From assembly GCA_030671095.1 (NCBI GenBank), contig DAOVAK010000180.1:1-6200 (forward strand): 6,200 nucleotides of DNA. The letters are read 5' to 3'. Numbering within the stretch: position 1 is the stretch's first letter; each line of letters opens with the position of its first letter. Under the pieces are notes generated by a model. It was not told where the DNA came from and did no database searches. It worked only from the letters and a program-made list of their open reading frames with translations. The stretch is from Deltaproteobacteria bacterium (GTDB taxonomy: Bacteria; Desulfobacterota; DSM-4660; Desulfatiglandales; HGW-15). This document shows positions 1 through 5,508 of the stretch, one piece after another. The position numbers were made by a program, and so were the translations under genes.

Positions 1-1
1 A

Positions 2-586
2 GAGAGGGAGCGGCAAGAAGAGGAAGAACAAGAAGAAGTACAACCGGAACTGCCAAAGACAGCTTTAGGAATAGACAAGAAATTTTACGAGCAAGTCGCT
101 GAACAGGAGAAAAAGGCCACAGACCGAACAGGGTTTATCAGTAATCTACTTTCAGACAGCCGCCGCCTCGTGATCTTCGGTGCCATTGCCTTCTTTGTCT
201 TACTCGGCTTTTTTGAGTTTCTTATTCTGAGAGGGGACCTGGTGGCCAAAGACTCTATCAGGATAGATAGAAGGAGCGACTACATTACCATCTTAGTGGA
301 CCAACCTTATCAAGAGTATTTGGTGGATGTGTCTACAGGGAAAAAAGAGCGTAAACTGAGCTTTCTCTTGGAAGATCCCCTCGGCCGCATTATCTACGAA
401 GACAGCGAATACTCCCTCTACAAGGGGAGTCGAAGGTTCACCTTCGAGCCTGACGAGAGAGGGACATACACCCTCTATATAAATGACGACGCTATTGGCT
501 TCGGGGAACGGGGATACGCCAAAGTGCGGGTATACATGAACGACAACAGGATCCTGGGCAGAGTTTTTGGGTTTTTGAATTTTTAG
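2..586 (+). CDS. 3' part of a single-pass membrane protein with Glu-rich cytoplasmic region and beta-rich outer domain
   Basis: The frame is open from the left edge and ends with TAG at 584-586, leaving 194 visible residues; the N-terminus lies outside the window. Visible residues 1-55 are strongly charged: the first dozen are almost only Glu, Gln and Arg, followed by a linker rich in Lys and Glu. Residues about 56-77 form one hydrophobic helix (LVIFGAIAFFVLLGFFEFLI). Residues about 80-194 look like a small beta-sandwich, with alternating hydrophobic strands and a stretch resembling FTFEPDERGTYTLYIND. This suggests an N-in, C-out topology with the C-terminal domain in the periplasm or outside. 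The first canonical start in frame is GTG at 170, but it has no Shine-Dalgarno sequence and would begin at the membrane helix itself, so the reading frame most likely continues upstream. I do not recognise the family. The beta domain recalls domains that sense or bind at the cell surface, but no function can be assigned. Confidence 0.75.
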   Translation, partial: ERERQEEEEQEEVQPELPKTALGIDKKFYEQVAEQEKKATDRTGFISNLLSDSRRLVIFGAIAFFVLLGFFEFLILRGDLVAKDSIRIDRRSDYITILVDQPYQEYLVDVSTGKKERKLSFLLEDPLGRIIYEDSEYSLYKGSRRFTFEPDERGTYTLYINDDAIGFGERGYAKVRVYMNDNRILGRVFGFLNF

Positions 587-880
587 CGGTCACACCCATC
601 TTTCAAACCCTCCATCCCATCTGCCCTTCTCTTTAGTCACCCCGGAAAACGAAATAATAGGAAATGATTGGCCACACGCACAAATAACCATGTAATCATT
701 AACGCCAAACCACCTTTTTGCCCGCCCTCTTTCACTTCACCCAAACAAGCCATTTTTTTCTGTTAGGCAGACCCCTCTTTAAATCCTGAGCGTTAAATGC
801 TAATGTAGATGACCCTCGGGGGTGAAATAGGCGACAAAGCCCTTTTTTGATGGCTTAAAAGAATAAGAGAGGAGGAGAAT
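587..880 (+). other. Gene-free leader with small inverted repeats
   Basis: I see no gene in these 294 bases. The plus strand is pyrimidine-rich over much of its length. AATGATT at 663-669 is the perfect inverse of AATCATT at 694-700. TTAACGC at 699-705 is the perfect inverse of GCGTTAA at 790-796. Close to the next gene, GGC 830-832 can pair with GCC 839-841, followed by a run of six T. Alternatively AAGCC 837-841 can pair with GGCTT 852-856. The stems are too short to call a terminator or a known riboswitch. No convincing sigma-70 promoter could be placed. Confidence 0.4.
870..875 (+). promoter_or_regulatory. Ribosome binding site of the DUF5661-like gene
   Basis: AGGAGG, a full match to the anti-Shine-Dalgarno complement, ends five bases before the ATG at 881. 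It is the strongest ribosome binding site in the window and fixes the start of the next gene. Confidence 0.85.
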
Positions 881-1318
881 ATGGAGCTTCCAGTGTACAT
901 CACCGTGGAGGAGGTAGAGCGGGTATGCAAAAAGCTGAATATCAGCGACTGGTCGGCAAAGGATAGGCCTCAAATCAGCCTGGACGAGGCCAGGGTGATC
1001 TTAGCAGAGGTGAATAAGGAAGGCATGAACATTGAACTTGAAGAGTTCCGAAATGGGCTTCAGGTAGAACTTGAGCATGGTATGCAATTCAAGGACGCGA
1101 ATGTGACCAATAACCATCCTATTCTGACTGGCCTTATTGTGCTCGCGCATTTCAAGGAATCCTTGGATTACTACAGGCTCCTTGAGGTGGCTGAGCTAGA
1201 AGGCGACTTGCTTAAGGCTGTGGTCAAGGGTGATGCTGCAAAGATTCGCGATTATTACAAAAGGTTGTCCAGCGCGAGGATTGCCCTCAGACAGGCTGAA
1301 TTGGATCGTTTGACGTAG
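881..1318 (+). CDS. Small helical protein with DUF5661-like core
   Basis: The gene encodes 145 residues with an ATG start set by AGGAGG just upstream. The central segment contains HG (residues 66-67), NVTNNHP (74-80), a TG pair (83-84) and AHFKESLDYYRLLE (89-102). From memory this matches the core of DUF5661, small bacterial proteins of unknown function that share an HG...T...TG...AHLKE.PDYY pattern. The first 60 residues are helical and charged, with a VEEVERVCKKLNI segment and an LDEARVILAEV segment that could be a small helical bundle. The C-terminal 40 residues are again helical. There is no signal peptide or membrane helix, so it should be cytoplasmic. The conserved His, Tyr and acidic residues could bind a ligand or metal, but no activity is known to me. 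It lies 170-200 bases before the amidase gene in the same direction with no obvious terminator between, so co-transcription is possible. Confidence 0.8.
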   Translation: MELPVYITVEEVERVCKKLNISDWSAKDRPQISLDEARVILAEVNKEGMNIELEEFRNGLQVELEHGMQFKDANVTNNHPILTGLIVLAHFKESLDYYRLLEVAELEGDLLKAVVKGDAAKIRDYYKRLSSARIALRQAELDRLT

Positions 1319-1496
1319 AGAGGAAGGATGAGGCCATGCGTCCAGAAAGGGAAAGCCTTCGAAAAATGCGCCCACCTATACACCTGAAAAGTAGGCAACA
1401 AAAGAAAGGTTGTGAATAATCATGGGCGTATATCCTTTTCATCATTTTTACCATAGAAGGATTGAAAATAGCCCGACCATAAATATTGATGACAGA

Positions 1497-1506
1497 AAGA
1501 GAGGGG
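1497..1506 (+). promoter_or_regulatory. Ribosome binding site deciding the amidase start
   Basis: The purine run AAGAGAGGGG ends six bases before ATG 1513. The earlier in-frame starts, TTG 1486 and ATG 1489, have no such site in front of them. The site therefore favours 1513, which also gives the N-terminus MSKLDE typical of NylA-like amidases. Confidence 0.7.
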
Positions 1507-1512
1507 ACATGC

Positions 1513-2946
1513 ATGTCAAAATTGGATGAAGTGGCCCATCTTGATGGGGCGGCCCAAGCCGACCTGGTGCGGCGAAAGGAGGTCCAACCCATTGAACTGG
1601 TTGAGGCCGCCATTGAACGTATTGAACGCCTTAATCCCACACTCAACGCTGTCGTCACACCCATGTATGAAGAGGCCCGTGCTGCGGCAAAAAGTAACAT
1701 CTCCAAAGGACCATTTGCAGGAGTCCCCTTCCTGCTCAAAGATCTGCTTGCCGCTTACAAAGGTGTACCCATGAGCCTTGGCTCTGAACTCATGCGCAAC
1801 TTTGTGCCTGACCACGATAGTGAATTGGTGAAGAGGATAAAGCGTGCTGGCTTGATCATTCTGGGCAAGACCAACACCCCTGAGTTTGGCATTCTCCCAA
1901 CCACTGAGCCTCGTCTTTTCGGGCCGACTAGAAACCCCTGGGATACGGAACGGACGACCGGGGGCTCGAGCGGGGGTTCTGCTGCTGCCGTGTCAGCCTG
2001 CCTGGTTCCCTTAGCCCATGCGAACGACGGCGGCGGATCGATCCGGATTCCGGCCTCATGTTGCGGCGTCTTCGGTCTTAAACCTACGAGGGCGCGTAAC
2101 CCCCTCGGTCCTGATTTTGCGGAGCTTACAGGGGGACTGGTAGCTGAGCATGCGGTTACACGATCGGTCAGGGACAGCGCCGCTCTCTTAGACGCCACCT
2201 CCGGGCCCGATGAGGGTGATCCCTACTGTGCACCGCCGCCGATGCGCCCCTTTCTTCAAGAGGTTGGTGCCGATCCTGGAAAATTGCGCATCGCTTTCAC
2301 CACCGAGGCAGGCACAGGCGTCAAGATACACCAGGACTGCGTGAAGGCAGTTGAGGACGCAGCAGCCCTATGCACGGATCTTGGCCACGAGGTGGTGGAG
2401 GCCGCGCCAAAAATAAAGGGAGATCTTGTGGTACAGGCCTTTTTAGCCGTCTGGTCGGCGGGGGTTGCGTCCACGCTGGACGGCATAGCCCGTATGACCG
2501 GACAGCCGCCCAGTGCGGAGAGGGTGGAGCCTCTGACCTGGGCCGTCTATGAGATGGGGCGCAAGGCCACTGCATCGGATTATCTGCTCGCCATACAGTT
2601 GCTTCAGGGATTGGGCAGAGTCCTGGCCCGCTTTCTTGTGGATTACGACGTCTGGCTCACTCCCACGCTGGGTGAACCGCCTGTGCCCCTTGGAACCTTT
2701 GATTCTCCACCCGAAAACCCTCTGCAGGGGTTTTTTCGGACAGCGCAATTTGTACCCTTCACGCCCGTTTGCAATTGCACAGGACAACCCGCCATGTCTG
2801 TCCCACTCTTCTGGAACGCGGAAGGCCTTCCTGTTGGCACCCACTTTGTGGGGCGCTTCGGCGATGAGGCCACCCTCTTTCGTCTCGCAGCCCAGCTTGA
2901 GGAGGCAAGGCCCTGGGTGGATCGCCGACCACCCATATCGGCCTAA
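1513..2946 (+). CDS. Amidase-signature family hydrolase, NylA-like
   Basis: The 477-residue product is a full-length amidase-signature enzyme, which hydrolyses a C-N amide bond in the cytoplasm. The Ser-cisSer-Lys triad is visible: Lys76 in FLLKDL, cis-Ser152 in TTGGSSGGS and nucleophile Ser176 in [11 protein letters not shown]. The spacing of the three residues agrees with other members, such as fatty acid amide hydrolase. The N-terminal helices ([21 protein letters not shown]), [22 protein letters not shown], the [11 protein letters not shown] segment and the C-terminal GQPAMSVPL and [16 protein letters not shown] all resemble 6-aminohexanoate cyclic dimer hydrolase (NylA, close to 490 residues). 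The DGGGS form differs from the DTGGS of GatA, and no gatB or gatC is near, so a role in Glu-tRNA amidation is unlikely. NylA itself cleaves a nylon oligomer, but most relatives act on unknown natural amides, so the substrate is open. A transporter gene follows 79 bases downstream, suggesting that the substrate or product crosses the membrane. ATG 1513 is chosen for its ribosome binding site and its family-like N-terminus. Confidence 0.92.
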   Translation: MSKLDEVAHLDGAAQADLVRRKEVQPIELVEAAIERIERLNPTLNAVVTPMYEEARAAAKSNISKGPFAGVPFLLKDLLAAYKGVPMSLGSELMRNFVPDHDSELVKRIKRAGLIILGKTNTPEFGILPTTEPRLFGPTRNPWDTERTTGGSSGGSAAAVSACLVPLAHANDGGGSIRIPASCCGVFGLKPTRARNPLGPDFAELTGGLVAEHAVTRSVRDSAALLDATSGPDEGDPYCAPPPMRPFLQEVGADPGKLRIAFTTEAGTGVKIHQDCVKAVEDAAALCTDLGHEVVEAAPKIKGDLVVQAFLAVWSAGVASTLDGIARMTGQPPSAERVEPLTWAVYEMGRKATASDYLLAIQLLQGLGRVLARFLVDYDVWLTPTLGEPPVPLGTFDSPPENPLQGFFRTAQFVPFTPVCNCTGQPAMSVPLFWNAEGLPVGTHFVGRFGDEATLFRLAAQLEEARPWVDRRPPISA

Positions 2947-3025
2947 AAGAGGATCAAGCCCTAACTTCGCATTGTCCGTTACGCGCCTTGCGTGGCAGCA
3001 CCCATGGATAGAAAGCCCTAACAGA

Positions 3026-4309
3026 GTGAACAGGAAATCACATAGGTTCTATTACGGTTGGGTGATTGTGGCCGTCTCCTTCATCACCCTTTTTCTCGCT
3101 TTGGGGACGCGTTTTTCTTTTGGGATTTTCTATGTCGCTATTCTGGGAGAATATGGTTGGGGTCGCGGCGAGACGGCCGGGGCCTATTCGCTCGCCATGA
3201 TCGTCCATGCCTCTTTTGCCCTGGTCACAGGATTCCTGATAGATCGGGTTAGCCCCCGAAGGCTTTTCCCGCTAGGTGCAACCCTTCTGGCGTTAGGCCT
3301 TATTGCGGCCAGCCGCATTACCACCATTTGGCATCTCTACCTCTGCTTCGGGGTGGTTATAGCTATGGGCATCAACAGCATAGGTTTTGGCCCACACGTG
3401 GCCCTTATTCCAAGGTGGTTCGTTCAGAAAAGGGGCCTGGCGAGCGGTCTGGCCCTGTCCGGCATTGGAATAGGCGCATTGGTCATTTTGCCCCTGACGG
3501 AGTTCATTATCGAATCCATGGGCTGGCGTTCTGCCTTCCTGATCCTTGCCGGCATCATCCTCTGCGTAGCTATTCCTGCAACAGCAATGTTTCAACGGCG
3601 TTCCCCAGAGGAAGTGGGCCAATATCCCGACGGCCTTGATCCCCATACGGGCGTAAAAGACTCCGCACAACGGGAAGGTGCCCCCAAAATTGATCGCCCA
3701 GACAGTGCCTCGGAGAATTGGACCTTTAGGGCGGCCCTTCGCACCGGCGCCTTTTGGTGGATAGGGCTGGTGGTGCTTAGCCACGGTTTTAGTGCCAATA
3801 TGCTGCTTGTCCATCAAGCGGTCCACGTGGTTGATTCAGGGTTCAGCCAGATGTTGGCTGCATCCCTCCTGGGCTTGGTAGGGCTTCTTATGTCAATCGG
3901 GGGTATCTTCTTTGGCTTTCTCTCGGATCGTGTTCGAAGGGAAATGGGGTTCACGTTGGGAAGCAGTTTTGCCATATTGGGTTTGTTGCTTTTTCTCTTT
4001 GTGCGAGATACTTCTGCTCCCTGGATGCTCTACGCCTTCGCAATCCTGTATGGCCTCGGCCAGGGAGGCCTGGGCCCCATTTACTCCAGCACCATGGGTG
4101 ATCTTTTCGCTGGACCCTCTCTTGGCCGCATCATAGCAACACTGTCCATAGAATATGGCTTGGGGGGCGCGCTGGGGGCCTATATGGGAGGGTACTTCTA
4201 TGACACGATGGGAAGCTATTTCGTCCCTTTCACCCTTTGTTTGGCCTGTTTCAGCCTGGGGATCCTCGGGATTTGGATGGCTGCCCCACGTCACCGAAAA
4301 GACCTCTAA
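3026..4309 (+). CDS. Major facilitator superfamily transporter, oxalate/formate antiporter or MCT-like
   Basis: The 427-residue product has two sets of six hydrophobic helices joined by a hydrophilic central loop at about residues 190-235, as in MFS carriers of the inner membrane. The N-terminus RFYYGWVIVAVSF opens helix 1 in the way usual for the oxalate/formate antiporter and monocarboxylate transporter groups. The motif-A loop between helices 2 and 3 reads GFLIDRVSPRR (69-79), and its echo in the second half reads GFLSDRVRR (297-305). RWFVQKRGLASGLALSG (130-146) is the loop before helix 5 typical of this branch. Likely substrates are small organic anions, but the sequence does not show which. 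The reading frame stays open far upstream inside the amidase gene, so the start must be chosen. GTG 3026 puts a short basic tail before helix 1 and fits the usual length, but its ribosome binding site is weak (AGAAAG at 3010-3015). TTG 2972 is the alternative and would add 18 residues. The gene is probably co-transcribed with the amidase. Confidence 0.9.
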   Translation: MNRKSHRFYYGWVIVAVSFITLFLALGTRFSFGIFYVAILGEYGWGRGETAGAYSLAMIVHASFALVTGFLIDRVSPRRLFPLGATLLALGLIAASRITTIWHLYLCFGVVIAMGINSIGFGPHVALIPRWFVQKRGLASGLALSGIGIGALVILPLTEFIIESMGWRSAFLILAGIILCVAIPATAMFQRRSPEEVGQYPDGLDPHTGVKDSAQREGAPKIDRPDSASENWTFRAALRTGAFWWIGLVVLSHGFSANMLLVHQAVHVVDSGFSQMLAASLLGLVGLLMSIGGIFFGFLSDRVRREMGFTLGSSFAILGLLLFLFVRDTSAPWMLYAFAILYGLGQGGLGPIYSSTMGDLFAGPSLGRIIATLSIEYGLGGALGAYMGGYFYDTMGSYFVPFTLCLACFSLGILGIWMAAPRHRKDL

Positions 4310-4368
4310 TAACGCACCAAAACGGAATCTAGCAGGTTGCTGAAATATAAGTTTCTCTTGGCCTTTCT

Positions 4369-4481
4369 GTCATTCCCGCGAAGCTTGTCCCCGCGCGTGC
4401 GGGAAGCGGGAATCCGGTCCTCTCAGGCTTTTCTGGACTCTCGCCGGAGTTTATCCCCGCGAAGGCGGGGGCAGGAGTGAC
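4369..4481. repeat. Composite intergenic hairpin element with three arms
   Basis: GTCATTCC at 4369-4376 can pair with GGAGTGAC at 4474-4481 (eight pairs, one G-T), closing a structure with three inner arms. Arm one is ATTCCCGC 4372-4379 with GCGGGAAT 4406-4413, perfect over eight bases, and contains a second hairpin CCCGC 4390-4394 with GCGGG 4399-4403. Arm two is TCCGG 4413-4417 with CCGGA 4444-4448, plus TCC 4418-4420 with GGA 4435-4437. Arm three is CCCCGC 4455-4460 with GCGGGG 4465-4470 around GAAG. Arm one shares bases with the outer stem, so the two cannot form fully at once. Hairpins built on ATTCCCGC...GCGGGAAT are common dispersed intergenic repeats in many bacterial genomes. It lies between converging genes and could act as a two-way terminator or mRNA end, although there is no T-run. 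Confidence 0.75.
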
Positions 4482-4532
4482 GGCTTGGGCGAGTTCCTAT
4501 TAACGTGCCAGATAAAGGATGATGAACCTGAC

Positions 4533-4560
4533 GCTATGCTCCGTGCGCCATGCGCTATGC
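4533..4560. repeat. Tandem heptamer repeat, four units
   Basis: Four 7-base units follow each other without gaps: GCTATGC, TCCGTGC, GCCATGC and GCTATGC. The first and last are identical and the inner two differ at one to three positions. The array covers the stop codon of the minus-strand gene (4555-4557) and supplies its last Ala codon. Similar GCTATGC/GCCATGC runs are, as I recall, found between genes in related genomes. Confidence 0.6.
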
Positions 4561-5157
4561 GCCTTCCGCATACCTGCCAGGGTCCTTCATGAAGGCTTCC
4601 AGACAGCCTTGGCAACAGAAATAATAGGTCTTTCCCCTGTAACCCATGCGTCCCACCGCCATTGCAGGATCCACCGCCGTGTTGCATACCGGATCCATGA
4701 CCCTCATAGATGAGGGGAGTTCCAGGCCGGTCCTAATGATGTGGCTTATGAAGGGCTGAATATCGGCCGACACCCGCCTATAGGCCAACACACTGACAGC
4801 AATTCCCAACAAAAGACCTGCCACCGCAGGGATGGCTGTGGCGCTCAGACCGACCGTGTATCTCTGGTTTAAGACGGCACTGATGACGAGACCTGCAATC
4901 AGCCCCGCCAGGGGGATGACCAGAAAAATGGCAATGCTTTTGGGCAAGGCCCCAGGCTTGTGACTTATGGAAACCAGATCGCCCACGGAAGCACCCAGCG
5001 AGTTCAAGGCCCTTATAATTACCCTGGAACTACCACCCGAACAATGACAGACATCCATTTCTTCTGCACAGTGGATACAGGGATCGCTCGCCTCAAGCAA
5101 TACCTTTGCCCTGCCATTTTCACTGGCATCCACCACGATGCCCTCTGACTCTGACAT
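4555..5157 (-). CDS. RseC/SoxR-reducing-type membrane protein fused to a YHS domain
   Basis: The 200-residue product has three parts. Residues 1-70 form a small beta domain (EGIVVDA...GRAKVLLEA) with a Cys cluster C27xxC30...C37xC39, then a stretch reading SLGASVGDLVSISHKPGALPKS. This is the layout of the RseC/MucC family, which includes the RsxC-linked SoxR-reducing protein and a regulator of sigma-E. Residues about 74-95 and 104-125 are two membrane helices, again as in RseC. Residues 154-197 are a YHS domain: MDPVCN, YRGKTYYFCCQGCLEAF and DPGRY, with Cys158, Cys181, Cys182 and Cys185 as likely metal ligands. YHS domains occur in copper and other heavy-metal proteins. RseC proteins normally end soon after the second helix, so the YHS domain is an addition. 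With both helices crossing, the N-terminal Cys cluster and the YHS domain lie on the same side, presumably the cytoplasm. No rnf/rsx or rpoE genes are adjacent. A metal- or redox-linked membrane role is inferred, and the exact function is unknown. Confidence 0.85.
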   Translation of the reverse strand: MSESEGIVVDASENGRAKVLLEASDPCIHCAEEMDVCHCSGGSSRVIIRALNSLGASVGDLVSISHKPGALPKSIAIFLVIPLAGLIAGLVISAVLNQRYTVGLSATAIPAVAGLLLGIAVSVLAYRRVSADIQPFISHIIRTGLELPSSMRVMDPVCNTAVDPAMAVGRMGYRGKTYYFCCQGCLEAFMKDPGRYAEGA

Positions 5158-5162
5158 CTTTT

Positions 5163-5170
5163 CTCTCCTT
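5163..5170 (-). promoter_or_regulatory. Ribosome binding site of the RseC-YHS gene
   Basis: On the minus strand AAGGAGAG stands five bases before the ATG at 5157-5155, which supports that start codon. Confidence 0.8.
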
Positions 5171-5233
5171 GGCCGGCATGTAGGGCCTGCTGCTTTCCAT
5201 CCGGAATACCCTTAAGTAGGTAACTCCTCCATC

Positions 5234-5262
5234 AAAATAAGGCCTAGTAAGAAGGATTTCAA
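5234..5262 (-). promoter_or_regulatory. Candidate sigma-70 promoter for the RseC-YHS gene
   Basis: On the minus strand TTGAAA (5262-5257, five of six matches to the -35 consensus) is followed after 17 bases by TATTTT (5239-5234, four of six to the -10 consensus). It would give a leader of about 70 bases. This is a pattern match only. Confidence 0.35.
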
Positions 5263-5296
5263 CCTCAATCCTCTTTCACTCGCCTTCGCCAGGATG

Positions 5297-5433
5297 CCCC
5301 GTGCGGAAGCGCGGGGAGCTTCACTCTGTCATCTGCTTGCCCCGTGAAATTCGCGGTTTATCGCGCCTATTTCACCGGGGTCCTCCGTCTTCTGTCATCT
5401 GCTTGCCCTGAGCTTGCCGAAGGGTCCTCCGTC
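5297..5433. repeat. Cluster of three stem-loops with repeated flanks
   Basis: Hairpin one is CCCCGTGC 5297-5304 with GCGCGGGG 5309-5316 around a GGAA loop (one G-T pair). Hairpin two pairs CCCCGTGAAAT 5340-5350 with ATTTCACCGGGG 5369-5380 (one bulged C), with an inner CGCG 5352-5355 / 5362-5365 stem. Hairpin three is CCCTGAGCTTGCCGAAGGG at 5406-5424. Hairpins two and three sit inside the same frame: TCTGTCATCTGCTTGCCC occurs identically at 5325-5342 and 5391-5408 on the left, and GGGTCCTCCGTC at 5378-5389 and 5422-5433 on the right. Part of the left flank also follows hairpin one. The cluster lies between the two divergent genes, upstream of both candidate promoters. It has no T-runs expected of simple terminators. 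Confidence 0.75.
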
Positions 5434-5445
5434 CTCTGTATTTCC

Positions 5446-5474
5446 TTGACTTTTCCACACGTGTATCTGATAAG
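5446..5474 (+). promoter_or_regulatory. Candidate sigma-70 promoter with palindrome in the spacer, for the MBL-fold gene
   Basis: TTGACT (5446-5451, five of six) is followed after exactly 17 bases by GATAAG (5469-5474, four of six). The start codon lies 35 bases beyond. The spacer holds the perfect 8-base palindrome ACACGTGT at 5457-5464, followed by TATCTGATA at 5464-5472, which is symmetrical except for its centre. Either could bind a regulator, but no regulator gene is in view. Confidence 0.45.
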
Positions 5475-5494
5475 AAATCGCATTTAGATCAGGT

Positions 5495-5501
5495 GAAGGG
5501 G
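5495..5501 (+). promoter_or_regulatory. Ribosome binding site of the MBL-fold gene
   Basis: GAAGGGG ends seven bases before ATG 5509 and supports that start for the gene running off the right edge. Confidence 0.6.
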
Positions 5502-5508
5502 CGGGCAG

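Noticed and set aside
830..848. GGC...GCC followed by six T as a rho-independent terminator.
   Set aside because: The stem has only three to four pairs and lies 20 bases before a strong ribosome binding site, so it is too weak to count as a terminator.
1336..1419. A 27-codon reading frame with ATG 1336 and a purine-rich stretch eight to ten bases upstream.
   Set aside because: Its product is a short, Arg/Lys-rich peptide without a recognisable motif. Nothing but the spacing of GAGGAAGG supports it. Another start at 1328 gives an unrelated 19-residue peptide, so both are probably chance.
1440..1490. TTGAAA at 1462-1467 with an AT-rich stretch near 1480 as a promoter for the amidase gene.
   Set aside because: No -10 with more than three matches lies at a fitting distance, and transcription would begin almost at the ribosome binding site.
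1486..1512. TTG 1486 or ATG 1489 as the amidase start.
   Set aside because: No ribosome binding site precedes them, while ATG 1513 has one at good spacing and gives the N-terminus usual in NylA-like enzymes.
2549..3025. The MFS reading frame stays open for about 480 bases upstream, overlapping the end of the amidase gene.
   Set aside because: The translated stretch is rich in Pro, Arg, Ser and Trp, has no transporter-like features and overlaps the conserved C-terminal part of the amidase in another frame. It is a chance open frame, not an extended or fused protein.
4331..4342. AGCAGGTTGCTG after the transporter gene as a terminator or insertion-sequence end.
   Set aside because: Only four bases pair on each side, there is no T-run, and no partner end or transposase gene is in view.
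5297..5433. The repeated hairpins as a CRISPR array.
   Set aside because: There are only two full flank copies, the spacing differs (66 and then about 44 bases), the segments between the flanks are hairpins rather than unique spacers, and no cas gene is present.
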